From assembly GCA_007128345.1 (NCBI GenBank), contig SKXS01000043.1:1-14470 (forward strand): a DNA stretch of 14,470 nt, read 5' to 3'. Position 1 is the stretch's first letter; every line of letters begins with the position of its first letter. Source of the DNA: Spirochaetia bacterium (GTDB lineage: Bacteria > Spirochaetota > Spirochaetia > PWKH01). Under the pieces are notes generated by a model. It ran no database searches, was not told the origin of the DNA, and saw only the letters and a program-made list of their open reading frames with translations. The position numbers were made by a program, and so were the translations under genes. Below, one piece after another: positions 1-7,340 of the stretch.

Positions 1-804
1 CTTATGCTCATCACCAACTCCGACTATGAGTACACCAAAGCCCTCCTGGACTATGCCGTTAATCCGCTCCTTACCCCCGGCGGAAGGTGGGAAGAACTTT
101 TTGACCTGGTGATCACCCTGGCGGACAAGCCGCTGTTCTTTGAGCGAAGCACGAGGTTTCTGTCCATAGACCCGGATACAGGCCTCATGAAAAACCATGA
201 CAGACCGGTTACCCGGGGAATCTTCCAGGGAGGCAGCTTCCACGCTCTGGAGCGTGACCTCAGGCTTAAGGGAAACGAAATTCTCTACCTGGGCGATCAT
301 ATCTACGGGGATGTGGTCTCCATCAAGAAGCAGTGCAACTGGCGCACCGCCCTCGTACTCGGAGACCTTGATCGGGAGATGGAGGGCATCACCAGATCCC
401 AGCCGATACAGAACACAATAGATGAGCTCATGGCCAGGAAGGAAGCGCTGGAACTGCAGCTCAACGAAGCTGACATCCTCCTGCTTGAAGGGAAGCAGGC
501 TCCCTTCAGCTCACCTGACTCGCTCTACCGGAAGATAGACCGCATTAATACGCTCATATCTGCTCATATCAGGGAGTATGTAAAGTGCTTCAATCCCTAC
601 TGGGGACAGATTCTGCGTGCAGGATCTGAAGAGAGCTTCTACGCGGGACAGGTTGAGCGTTTCGCCTGCATCTACATGACCCGAGTCAGCGATCTCCACG
701 CATACTCGCCGAAAACGTACTTCAGGCCGGTCAAGCGTGTTATGCCCCATGAACGTGCAGCATTGACCGCACATTCATCCTCCGCCTTGCAGTCACACAA
801 ATAA
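1..804 (+). CDS. cN-II-type (HAD-IG family) purine 5'-nucleotidase, C-terminal part
   Basis: The reading frame is open from base 1, so the N-terminus, with the nucleophile aspartate motif, lies outside the window. What remains resembles the second half of cytosolic 5'-nucleotidase II, which dephosphorylates IMP and GMP. HAD motif II (ITNSDY) is at 10-27. A KPLFF block follows, then a motif III lysine in LKGNE just before motif IV GDHIYGD, whose two acidic residues are at 295-297 and 310-312. The tail keeps family blocks including RAGS, a FYAGQ-like stretch and a VMPHE block near the end, also found in animal cN-II. The retained 267 residues are about half of a typical family member. The acidic tail that follows VMPHE in animal enzymes is replaced by a short Ser/Ala-rich tail. 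No terminator is visible before the next promoter. The family call is firm; the substrate is inferred from the family. Confidence 0.88.
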   Translation, partial: LMLITNSDYEYTKALLDYAVNPLLTPGGRWEELFDLVITLADKPLFFERSTRFLSIDPDTGLMKNHDRPVTRGIFQGGSFHALERDLRLKGNEILYLGDHIYGDVVSIKKQCNWRTALVLGDLDREMEGITRSQPIQNTIDELMARKEALELQLNEADILLLEGKQAPFSSPDSLYRKIDRINTLISAHIREYVKCFNPYWGQILRAGSEESFYAGQVERFACIYMTRVSDLHAYSPKTYFRPVKRVMPHERAALTAHSSSALQSHK

Positions 805-820
805 AAACTGAATGAATTTA

Positions 821-870
821 TGCAAATTTTATTTCGTTATGCACAATTTTGTGCTATAGTGCAAAAAATT
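821..870 (+). promoter_or_regulatory. Promoter and possible operator of the NSS transporter gene
   Basis: An AT-rich gap contains a good -10 box, TATAGT at 855-860, with only a weak -35 (TTCGTT near 833-838). A perfect 6-bp inverted repeat (GCACAA-TT-TTGTGC, 841-854) sits directly upstream of the -10. An imperfect 20-bp palindrome (847-866, 8 of 10 pairs) is centred on the -10. A TGCA-plus-A/T motif occurs at 821, 840 and 860, spaced 19-20 bp, about two helical turns. A weak -35 with symmetry over the -10 fits a regulated promoter. The regulator is unknown. Confidence 0.5.
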
Positions 871-892
871 ACCATACATAAGGAGGATTAGC

Positions 893-2233
893 ATGAAAGC
901 ACCACGCGAGCTGTGGACATCGAAAGTGGCATTCATCCTTGCTGCTGCCGGTTCTGCCGTGGGTCTGGGCAACATCTGGCGTTTTTCCTACGTTGTCGGC
1001 ACCAATGGAGGAGCCGCCTTTGTTATTATCTATCTGATCGTTATAGCCATTATCGGGTATCCCATGATGGTTACGGAAGTCACTTTGGGGAGAAAGGCGC
1101 ATAAAAATGCTATTGGAACGTTCAAGGCACTGGCACCCAATACACCCTGGTGGATCGTCGGGGCACTCGGCGTCCTAGCAGGGTTTGTGATACTCTCCTT
1201 CTACTCGGTAGTAGCAGGCTGGGCGGTATCATATTTCTTCAAGACCATTGGAGGATCACTGGGAGCGGGAGCAGATTTCGGCGGCGTATTTGTCGGGCAC
1301 ATCTCCAGTGCCTGGACACCGATCCTGTGGCATGCTGTTTTTATGGCAGTCACCCTGGGGATAATCGCAGCCGGTGTAGTCAAGGGCATCAGCAGGTCAG
1401 TGCGCATTCTCATGCCTGCGCTGTTTGTCCTGCTCATCATCCTTGTATTAAGGTCCATCACTCTGCCGGGGGCCGGTGCCGGTATTGCTTTCTACCTTAG
1501 ACCGAACTTCAGCGATCTCACATGGCAGTCCATCCTAGGTGCAGTGGGACAGGCATTCTTCACCCTCAGCCTCGGCATGGGATGCATGATTACCTATGGA
1601 AGCTACCTGAGCGACAAAGATGATGTTCCCGACAACGCAGCCTGGATCGTCGGTCTTGATACCGCAGTGGCCATCATAGCCGGATTTGCCATATTCCCCG
1701 CAGTATTCGCCCTCGGGTTCGATCCGGGCGCCGGCGCAGGTCTTGCATTCATTACCTTGCCTGCAGTATTTGCAGAGCTGCCGGCGGGAGTGCTCTTCGG
1801 CGCAGTCTTCTTCCTGCTGTTAAGCGTTGCCGCACTGACCTCCGCAATCTCACTGCTGGAAGTCGTAGTTGCATGGCTCATTGATGAGTACAACTGGACC
1901 AGGACCAAGGCATCCGTTATCATCGGACTGCTTATTTTCCTGCTCGGCATACCCGCCAGCCTCAGCCTCGGGGCTGTGAGCTTCAACATCGCAGGGATGC
2001 CGTTCTTTGATTTCCTTGATTTCCTGCAGGAAAGCATTCTGCTGCCCCTCGGCGGCCTGCTAACCGCAGTATTTGCAGGACATGTCTGGACAGCAAATAA
2101 GACCAGGGAAGCAGCAAACACCAACAGAGGAAAAATTCAGCTTGGCAGCTGGTATGACGTGCTTATCAAGTACGTGGTGCCGATTGCTATTGCCGTTGTC
2201 ATGCTCTTCGGCCTGATAGACACATTCAGTTAG
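893..2233 (+). CDS. Sodium:neurotransmitter symporter (NSS/SNF, LeuT fold) family transporter
   Basis: This 446-residue inner-membrane protein is expected to take up an amino acid or related solute with Na+. The first helix carries the family signature GSAVGLGNIWRF (residues 20-31). It includes the Asn (N27) of the LeuT Na1 site and the Arg (R30) of the extracellular gate, and E62 is also conserved. Helix 6 contains VGQAFFTLSLGMG, nearly identical to the unwound substrate-binding segment of LeuT. The length matches the shorter bacterial NSS proteins, which have 11 to 12 helices, with no long cytoplasmic tail. A strong Shine-Dalgarno (AAGGAGGA, 880-887) lies 5 bp before the ATG. The gene has its own promoter and terminator, so it is probably a single-gene unit. 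The substrate cannot be read from sequence; tyrosine, tryptophan or branched-chain amino acids are typical for bacterial members. Confidence 0.93.
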   Translation: MKAPRELWTSKVAFILAAAGSAVGLGNIWRFSYVVGTNGGAAFVIIYLIVIAIIGYPMMVTEVTLGRKAHKNAIGTFKALAPNTPWWIVGALGVLAGFVILSFYSVVAGWAVSYFFKTIGGSLGAGADFGGVFVGHISSAWTPILWHAVFMAVTLGIIAAGVVKGISRSVRILMPALFVLLIILVLRSITLPGAGAGIAFYLRPNFSDLTWQSILGAVGQAFFTLSLGMGCMITYGSYLSDKDDVPDNAAWIVGLDTAVAIIAGFAIFPAVFALGFDPGAGAGLAFITLPAVFAELPAGVLFGAVFFLLLSVAALTSAISLLEVVVAWLIDEYNWTRTKASVIIGLLIFLLGIPASLSLGAVSFNIAGMPFFDFLDFLQESILLPLGGLLTAVFAGHVWTANKTREAANTNRGKIQLGSWYDVLIKYVVPIAIAVVMLFGLIDTFS

Positions 2234-2252
2234 GCACAGACCTCATATGCGC

Positions 2253-2280
2253 AGGGGGGGATACGGTTCCCCCCTTGTTA
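2253..2280 (+). terminator. Rho-independent terminator after the NSS gene
   Basis: A G7 tract (2254-2260) can pair with C6 (2269-2274) across a loop of about 9 nt. It is followed by a T-rich run (TTGTTATATCT). It begins about 20 bp after the NSS stop codon. The opposite orientation has no T tract, so it serves mainly the plus strand. Confidence 0.75.
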
Positions 2281-2285
2281 TATCT

Positions 2286-3065
2286 CTACCATCTGATCAG
2301 CACCCCAAGACCGCCCAGGAGGGAGCCGTTTACCGTAACCGGACCTTTCTTCTGCTGTTCCAGCGGGGTCGATCCGGCATTGAAGGTAAACTGTCGGAAA
2401 ACCGCTTCGCTGATGTACCCGCCCATGAAGTGCAGTGCGGCATGATCGCAGAAAAAGAGCGACGCGTCAGCATGTACCCAGTATCCGAGCGAAGACCAGG
2501 ATGTGACTGAAACCGGCGTACCGTCTCTGAAGTACTTACCCGTTAGATGTACGTAATCGGATGGTTCAGACTCGATGGCGCCCGCACTGAGTTCGAGCAT
2601 CCTGAACACAGCTCCTCCCGCCGCGGCAAGCTGCAGCATGCCCGCCTCATAGCCGTGGGACGCCCCGATGAGAAATGATGATATGCCTCCAAGGTATGAA
2701 GTGCCTCCTAGCATAAGACTGGTCACTCCTGAAGGATAGGATATTACGGGCTGCCGTACGATCATGATCCACATCCGGTCTCCGGGAACATCGGGAAGGT
2801 GCGCATCGTAGGTATACTCATAGTCCGGATGCTTGCTGTCAGTGAATGTGAAGCTGATCGCAGGTTCAGGAGCATCCCATGCAAAGGGCTCCGCAGGCCA
2901 TGCCCGTGATATGATAAGCTCAGTGTCGCTGATAGTCCGGTATCCCGGATATCCGATGTAGGTGACGCGCCAGTGAGGAAACTCAACCCGGAACACAGCA
3001 GCCTCTGCTACAGATGCGGTAAACCCTAATAGGAGAACTAAAACCGCAAAACAGATAGATTTCAT
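2286..3065 (-). CDS. Exported protein of unknown function
   Basis: I do not recognise this 259-residue protein. An ATG further upstream (3158) is open in frame, but the ATG at 3063-3065 is preferred because it opens directly onto a classic signal peptide: basic MKS, a hydrophobic core and an AEA cleavage site near residue 22. The mature part is rich in Tyr, Trp and Phe. It begins with a beta-like segment (FRVEFPHWRVTYIGYPGYR) and has a glycine/alanine-rich, moderately hydrophobic centre with several GG and LAAAGG turns. It ends in a Gly-rich stretch finishing IRW; a terminal aromatic residue is common in outer-membrane beta-barrels. There is no lipobox cysteine. It is therefore probably periplasmic or outer-membrane. 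It is convergent with the NSS gene and divergent from the small gene at 3219. A TATACT at 3103-3108 (minus strand) could be its -10, but the -35 is poor. Confidence 0.72.
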   Translation of the reverse strand: MKSICFAVLVLLLGFTASVAEAAVFRVEFPHWRVTYIGYPGYRTISDTELIISRAWPAEPFAWDAPEPAISFTFTDSKHPDYEYTYDAHLPDVPGDRMWIMIVRQPVISYPSGVTSLMLGGTSYLGGISSFLIGASHGYEAGMLQLAAAGGAVFRMLELSAGAIESEPSDYVHLTGKYFRDGTPVSVTSWSSLGYWVHADASLFFCDHAALHFMGGYISEAVFRQFTFNAGSTPLEQQKKGPVTVNGSLLGGLGVLIRW

Positions 3066-3151
3066 ATCCCCAGTGTACTGCCGTTGGCAGGGTTCAGGCA
3101 AGAGTATAGGTGATATGTGGAGGAAAACCATAGAATGATCTCTATTTTTAT

Positions 3152-3180
3152 TTGACACATGGACAAGAGTCGAGTAGACT
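3152..3180 (+). promoter_or_regulatory. Near-consensus sigma-70 promoter of the 57-residue gene
   Basis: A perfect -35 TTGACA (3152-3157) is separated by exactly 17 bp from TAGACT (3175-3180). Transcription would start near 3187. That rules out the upstream in-frame ATG at 3159 and supports the start at 3219. Confidence 0.75.
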
Positions 3181-3218
3181 TAATGCATAAAAATCCATGG
3201 AGTAGAAGAGGTATCATC

Positions 3219-3392
3219 ATGCAGGAATTATCTTTTTATGACGTAAAATCCAAGTCAAAATTCATCGCAACACAGTATGAGATCCGCGAGAAGAATGGAA
3301 GATTTTTTGCAGTCACCAAATCACCTACAGGGACCCATGAATGCTGGCGGGTGATCAGCAAAGACCAGGCAAATGCGCTGAAGTACCAGTAG
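3219..3392 (+). CDS. Small conserved-looking protein of unknown function (57 residues)
   Basis: The frame is open from an ATG at 3159, but that ATG lies inside the promoter. The ATG at 3219 has a purine-rich Shine-Dalgarno (AGAAGAGG, 3204-3211) 7 bp away and is chosen. The product begins MQELSFYDVKSKSKF, is basic, and contains a KNGRFFAV segment followed by SPTGTHECWRV. This pattern of alternating strands and basic residues looks like a small all-beta or nucleic-acid-binding fold, but I cannot name the family. There is one cysteine, so no zinc site. There is no signal peptide or membrane segment, so it is probably cytoplasmic. It is an isolated transcription unit with a near-consensus promoter and a strong terminator, which suggests substantial expression. 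Confidence 0.75.
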   Translation: MQELSFYDVKSKSKFIATQYEIREKNGRFFAVTKSPTGTHECWRVISKDQANALKYQ

Positions 3393-3420
3393 CCGCAGAA
3401 GCCGGGTAGCACACATTAAG

Positions 3421-3480
3421 AGAAGAGCATAAAAAAAGATGAAGCGTTAATACACTTCATCTTTTTTTGTATGCTCTTCT
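3421..3480. terminator. Long bidirectional hairpin terminator between the small gene and hppA
   Basis: A 24-nt left arm (3421-3444) and a 26-nt right arm (3455-3480) are complementary except for a 2-nt bulge, around a 10-nt loop. The core GATGAAG/CTTCATC is flanked on each side by A7 and T7 runs, so a T tract follows the core stem on both strands. An outer AGAAGAGCAT/ATGCTCTTCT stem continues past the tracts, and a further GTAGCA (3406-3411) / TGCTAC (3481-3486) match reaches into the hppA stop codon. It would stop transcription of both convergent genes. Confidence 0.92.
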
Positions 3481-3482
3481 TG

Positions 3483-5498
3483 CTACAGCGCAAGCAGTAC
3501 AAAGAATGTCGGGCCGAAAATAACGGCCACCATGCCCACTAGCTTAATGAGGATATTCAGCGAAGGCCCAGCAGTATCCTTGAAGGGATCTCCCACTGTA
3601 TCACCGATTACCGCGGCTTTGTGGGCTTCACTGTTCTTCCCACCAAAATTCCCTGCCTCGATGTATTTCTTTGCATTGTCCCATGCGCCGCCGGCGTTTG
3701 CCATCATCACTGCCATAATGAATCCGGTGAGCAGAGCTCCCATGAGCAGTCCGGCTACCGCGTTCGGTCCGAGGGTGTATCCGACAATGAGCGGTACGAC
3801 GATTACTAAGATACCCGGAAGCAGCATCGACTTGAGCGCGCTTTTGGTGGCGATATCAACACAGGCGACATAGTCCGGCTTGTCGGTCCCCTCCATGATT
3901 CCCGGTAATTCATTGAACTGCCGTCTCACTTCTTTTACGATCTCGAATCCTCCACGGCCGACACTTTTCATCGCCAGCGAGCTGAATACAAAAGTCAGGG
4001 TACCTCCGATCATTATGCCCATGATCACGTCAACATCAGTAATGCTTGCAACAGTGATTCCCGATACCTCAAAGTAGGTCGCCAGCCATGCCAGGGCAAC
4101 AAGGGCAGCTGAACCGACGGCGAAACCCTTTCCCAGCGCGGCAGTGGTGTTTCCCACCGCGTCGAGGGCCTCACAGCGCTGCCTGACGGATTTTCCAAGC
4201 CCCGCCATCTCTGCTATACCCGCCGCATTATCCGCGATGGGACCGTAGCAGTCCATAGCAAGGAGTATTCCCAGGTTTATCAGCATGCCCAGTGCGGCAA
4301 TCGCAATGCCGTAGAGCCCGGCTACGAGAAAGGAGATCATTGTTGCGGCAATCACGATAAGCACCGGTATGACCGTGCTCATCATTCCCGTAGCAAGCCC
4401 CTCGATGATCAGAACGGCAGATCCGCTCTCACCCGACTGGGCGATGGTCCTGGTGGGCTTATGATCCGCTGAAGTGAAGTACGCCGTAGACAGGGAGATG
4501 AGAAATCCCGCCGCAAGCCCAGTAATGAGGGCAAAAAACACGGTAATCTCATCTGCCATCCACCGTATAATGAAAAAGCTGACTACAATCATCAGTACAT
4601 TGCTCACATACACACCCCGGTTCATGGTCGCATGCGCCTGCGATACCTGGGCATCAAAGTCATCCCCCTTCAGTTCCTTGGGCCTGACAGCCAGCGCACC
4701 GATGATGGACACGAGGATTCCCGATGCGGCAAGAAGGAGGGGAAGGAACTGACCGATATGGCGGTCGAAGACCGTGACCCCCAGCAGCATTGCCGCTGCT
4801 ATGGAGGAGACGTATGATTCAAAGAGGTCTGAACCCATTCCTGCCACGTCACCGACATTGTCGCCGACATTATCAGCGATAACAGCCGGGTTACGCGGGT
4901 CGTCTTCAGGGATGCCCCGCTCCACTTTACCCACGAGGTCCGCACCGACATCGGCACTTTTGGTAAAAATTCCTCCGCCTACACGCAGGAAGAGAGAGAC
5001 TGATGATGCACCGAATGCAAATCCCAGCCATACAAAGCTTTCTTCCCATATGAACGAGATGATCGATATCCCAAGGAGGCCCAGGCCAACTACGCAGAAT
5101 CCCATGACCGCACCGCTTGAAAATGCAATCTTCAGAGCCCGCGCCCAGCTCTTGGTCGCGGCCTGTGCCGTGCGAGCATTTGCTAAAGTCGCTATGTTCA
5201 TGCCCAGCCAACCAGCCAGGGTCGAGCACAAAGTGCCAGCTAGGTACGACAAACCCACGTACGGCTGCGGATTGATGAATATCGATAGAGCCACAGAGAC
5301 CACGATGGTAAATACCGCGAGACCGATGTACTCCCGCTTTAGGAATGCAAAGGAGCCCAGTCTGATGTGCCTGGATATCTCCTGCATCTTTCGGCTCCCT
5401 TGATCCTCCTTGAGTATGGAAAAAATCAGGTAGACTACATAGATGAGAGCCAAAATGCCTCCGGAAAGCACCAAAAGACGCATTGCCGTCAGATTCAT
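3483..5498 (-). CDS. hppA: Membrane-bound ion-pumping inorganic pyrophosphatase, K+-dependent type, probably Na+-transporting
   Basis: This 671-residue polytopic protein couples PPi hydrolysis to export of Na+ and/or H+ across the inner membrane. The pyrophosphate site is clear: D183, D187, K191 and E193 in DVGADLVGKVE, then IPEDDPRNPAVIADNVGDNVGDVAGMGSD. Later family blocks CYGPIADNAAGIAEM (from about 417) and IGDTVGDPFKDTAGPS near the end are also present. GNTTAALGKG (449-458) has Ala at the site that is Lys in K+-independent enzymes, and Gly three residues on, so K+ dependence is expected. The gating Glu is in LFESY (E227). That is the position found in Na+-PPases, one helical turn before the Glu of plant H+-PPases (FGSYAE). 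Na+ or dual Na+/H+ pumping is therefore inferred, not proven. A Shine-Dalgarno (GGAGGA, 5506-5511) lies 7 bp before the ATG. It is monocistronic, with its own promoter and terminator. Confidence 0.97.
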   Translation of the reverse strand: MNLTAMRLLVLSGGILALIYVVYLIFSILKEDQGSRKMQEISRHIRLGSFAFLKREYIGLAVFTIVVSVALSIFINPQPYVGLSYLAGTLCSTLAGWLGMNIATLANARTAQAATKSWARALKIAFSSGAVMGFCVVGLGLLGISIISFIWEESFVWLGFAFGASSVSLFLRVGGGIFTKSADVGADLVGKVERGIPEDDPRNPAVIADNVGDNVGDVAGMGSDLFESYVSSIAAAMLLGVTVFDRHIGQFLPLLLAASGILVSIIGALAVRPKELKGDDFDAQVSQAHATMNRGVYVSNVLMIVVSFFIIRWMADEITVFFALITGLAAGFLISLSTAYFTSADHKPTRTIAQSGESGSAVLIIEGLATGMMSTVIPVLIVIAATMISFLVAGLYGIAIAALGMLINLGILLAMDCYGPIADNAAGIAEMAGLGKSVRQRCEALDAVGNTTAALGKGFAVGSAALVALAWLATYFEVSGITVASITDVDVIMGIMIGGTLTFVFSSLAMKSVGRGGFEIVKEVRRQFNELPGIMEGTDKPDYVACVDIATKSALKSMLLPGILVIVVPLIVGYTLGPNAVAGLLMGALLTGFIMAVMMANAGGAWDNAKKYIEAGNFGGKNSEAHKAAVIGDTVGDPFKDTAGPSLNILIKLVGMVAVIFGPTFFVLLAL

Positions 5499-5557
5499 TG
5501 CAGATTCCTCCTTGTATATACTGGTGAGCCCAGCTGGTATATTTTTTTGTGTTTCCT

Positions 5558-5586
5558 AGTGTAAACTACCTTGCCATTAAGGTCAA
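5558..5586 (-). promoter_or_regulatory. Probable hppA promoter
   Basis: On the minus strand TTGACC (5581-5586) and TACACT (5558-5563) are exactly 17 bp apart. The predicted 5' leader is about 50 nt. It contains a short inverted repeat (TATAC...GTATA with an inner TGG/CCA) just before the Shine-Dalgarno, too weak to call a riboswitch. Confidence 0.6.
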
Positions 5587-5653
5587 ACCACAAAAAGACA
5601 TAATTTATTTCTTGCACAATCTGATTTCCCTGCAATTATTTTTTCTTATATGC

Positions 5654-5681
5654 TTGCTGGCAACTTTTTCCTGTTTATTAT
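5654..5681 (+). promoter_or_regulatory. Candidate promoter of the ABC transporter operon
   Basis: TATTAT (5676-5681) is a good -10 lying 16 bp after a poor -35 (TTGCTG, 5654-5659), giving a leader of about 20 nt. The rest of the 211-bp divergent gap is AT-rich, and I see no thiamine-pyrophosphate or other riboswitch hallmark in it. Confidence 0.45.
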
Positions 5682-5709
5682 ACACTTGTTTCGCTGGGAG
5701 GGACCTTGC

Positions 5710-6612
5710 ATGAAACGTATGATATCATTGGCGCTCATCATGATCGCCGTACTGACAGGTGTGTGGGGAGCCGAGAGAGTACCCACGGATACCTTAAAAG
5801 TCGGCATGATGCCCGCCGTTGATTCAGCTCCGTTCTTTTATGCGCTGCAGGAAGGGATATTCACAGAGTATGGCGTAGATGTTGAACTCATTCTCTTCAC
5901 CAACGCGCAGAACCGCCAAACCGCGCTGCAGACCGGTCAGATTGACGGCGCCATGACGGACCTGGTCGCCCTGATAACCAATGTATCCAGCGGTTTTGCC
6001 CTGAAGGGCACCCTCTCCACCGACGGTCTGTTCCCCCTGCTTGCACGTTCCCCCTTAGACAGCGGTTCCCGCATCTCCATTGGACTTATGGAAATTAGCG
6101 TGACAAACTATCTCGTGTCTTATTTCCTTGAGCCCCAATATGAACTGGAGCGTGTATTCATCAATGAAATTCCTGCCCGGCTAGAAGCGCTGGCTGCAGG
6201 ACGTATTGATTCCGGCATTTTCCCCGAACCTTTCGCCTCAATTGGGGAACTTCGGGGATTGGAAAAGCTCATCTTCGAGCACCCTGCTGAGAGCATGAAC
6301 CTCATCGCTTTTACTGATGCCTCTCTGAAAGGCAGGGGGAATGCAATCATGCGGTTCCACCAGGCATACCGGAGAGCCGTATCCGAGATTATCCAGGACC
6401 CTGAACTGGCACGCAGAGTGATCATGGATTCAATTCCCAATCTTCCTCCTGAAGCGGCACCGCGTATAACACTGCCGCACTATACGCCTCCGTCGCTTCC
6501 GGAAGATAATTTCATCCAGGAGATCATTACCTGGACTGAAGCAGTTACCGGCAAGGAGCATCCTGTGCATCCCGATGATCTTGTGGACCGCTCGTTTCTG
6601 CGGGGACTCTGA
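5710..6612 (+). CDS. ABC transporter substrate-binding protein, NitT/TauT/NMT1 (ThiY-SsuA) type
   Basis: This periplasmic protein of 300 residues captures a small ligand for the permease encoded two genes on. The ATG at 5710 has a GGGAGG Shine-Dalgarno (5696-5701) and opens a signal peptide (MKRMISLALIM core, cleavage near VWG/A at 20-21). The upstream in-frame ATG at 5650 would put an unneeded hydrophobic run in front of the signal peptide. The mature domain begins LKVGMMPAVDSAPFFYALQEGIF, the typical first strand and helix of this family. QTGQIDGAMTDL follows, a counterpart of the usual L..G..D......... segment, then a second-lobe block with AAGRIDSGIFPEPFA. There is no lipobox cysteine, unlike many diderm and spirochaetal binding proteins. 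Aliphatic sulfonates, nitrate, pyrimidine precursors of thiamine and riboflavin are all ligands of this family; the sequence alone does not decide among them. Confidence 0.88.
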   Translation: MKRMISLALIMIAVLTGVWGAERVPTDTLKVGMMPAVDSAPFFYALQEGIFTEYGVDVELILFTNAQNRQTALQTGQIDGAMTDLVALITNVSSGFALKGTLSTDGLFPLLARSPLDSGSRISIGLMEISVTNYLVSYFLEPQYELERVFINEIPARLEALAAGRIDSGIFPEPFASIGELRGLEKLIFEHPAESMNLIAFTDASLKGRGNAIMRFHQAYRRAVSEIIQDPELARRVIMDSIPNLPPEAAPRITLPHYTPPSLPEDNFIQEIITWTEAVTGKEHPVHPDDLVDRSFLRGL

Positions 6613-6626
6613 GGCAGGGCCTACTG

Positions 6627-7340
6627 ATGCTCACCCTAAAACATGCAGAAGTAACCTACGCCGCTGAACAAGCCTTCAGCAGCGTATCGCTGTCCCTTGA
6701 CCAGGGTGAACAGGTAAGCATCATCGGCCCCAGCGGATGCGGAAAAACAAGCCTGCTCTATGCGATAGCCGGACTGGTACCGCTGAGTTCGGGAACTCTG
6801 AAACTCGCCATACCGGCTTCCGGCTGCGGCATCATGTTTCAGGATGACCGCCTGCTGCCCTGGAAAACCCTTCTTCATAATGTAACCCTCGGCCTGGACC
6901 GGGATGCATCATACCGGTCCAGTGCCGTACATCTGCTGGAACGGTTCGGGCTTGCCGCTCATATGCACAAGTATCCGGGTTCCCTCAGCGGAGGACAGCG
7001 CCAGCGCGGAGCCCTGGCACGGGTGCTCGTGAGAAAACCCGCACTGCTTTTGCTCGACGAGCCTCTAGCCGCGCTGGACGCCCAGACCCGGGAGAATCTC
7101 CAGGAGGAGATTAAGGCTTACGTTGCGTCCCACAACATCACCATGCTTCTGGTGACGCACAGTATTGAAGAGGCGGTATTCATGGGCCGGAGAATCTTCG
7201 TAATGGGCAGCAATGGTCTCTTTGGCGAAACAGTCAATCCCTGGTATGACCGTGAACATCTGCGCGAGGAGGAAGGTTTCTTCACCATCGTACGATCCCT
7301 TCGCCGCACCCTCTCCAGCATCATGGGAGGCAGCACATGA
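6627..7340 (+). CDS. ABC transporter ATP-binding protein (NitT/TauT family)
   Basis: This 237-residue cytoplasmic ATPase powers the transporter. All nucleotide-binding elements are present and intact: Walker A GPSGCGKT (34-41), the Q-loop at Q72 within FQDDRLLPW, the signature LSGGQ (120-124) followed by RQRGALARVL, Walker B LLLLDEP (140-146) and the switch His (VTHS, H178). FQDDRLLPW is characteristic of the SsuB/TauB/ThiZ group. It starts 14 bp after the binding-protein stop. Its own stop overlaps the permease start by ATGA, showing translational coupling. No extra regulatory domain is present; the tail after residue 190 is short. Confidence 0.95.
   Translation: MLTLKHAEVTYAAEQAFSSVSLSLDQGEQVSIIGPSGCGKTSLLYAIAGLVPLSSGTLKLAIPASGCGIMFQDDRLLPWKTLLHNVTLGLDRDASYRSSAVHLLERFGLAAHMHKYPGSLSGGQRQRGALARVLVRKPALLLLDEPLAALDAQTRENLQEEIKAYVASHNITMLLVTHSIEEAVFMGRRIFVMGSNGLFGETVNPWYDREHLREEEGFFTIVRSLRRTLSSIMGGST

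Noticed and set aside
2247..2510. 87-residue plus-strand ORF after the NSS gene
   Set aside because: It runs through the terminator hairpin, has no Shine-Dalgarno, and is antisense to the exported-protein gene.
3066..3158. 31-residue N-terminal extension of the exported protein
   Set aside because: The signal peptide starts at the ATG at 3065, and the extension overlaps the opposite promoter region.
4774..5403. 209-residue plus-strand frame opposite hppA
   Set aside because: Its composition is that of an antisense shadow (Ser/Pro/Thr/Arg-rich) of the strongly conserved pyrophosphatase gene.
5650..5709. Upstream in-frame start for the ABC binding protein
   Set aside because: It overlaps the candidate -10, has no Shine-Dalgarno, and would bury the clear signal peptide beginning at 5710.
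5499..5709. Thiamine-pyrophosphate or other riboswitch before the ABC operon
   Set aside because: I looked for the TPP-type conserved segments and found none; the predicted leader is only about 20 nt.
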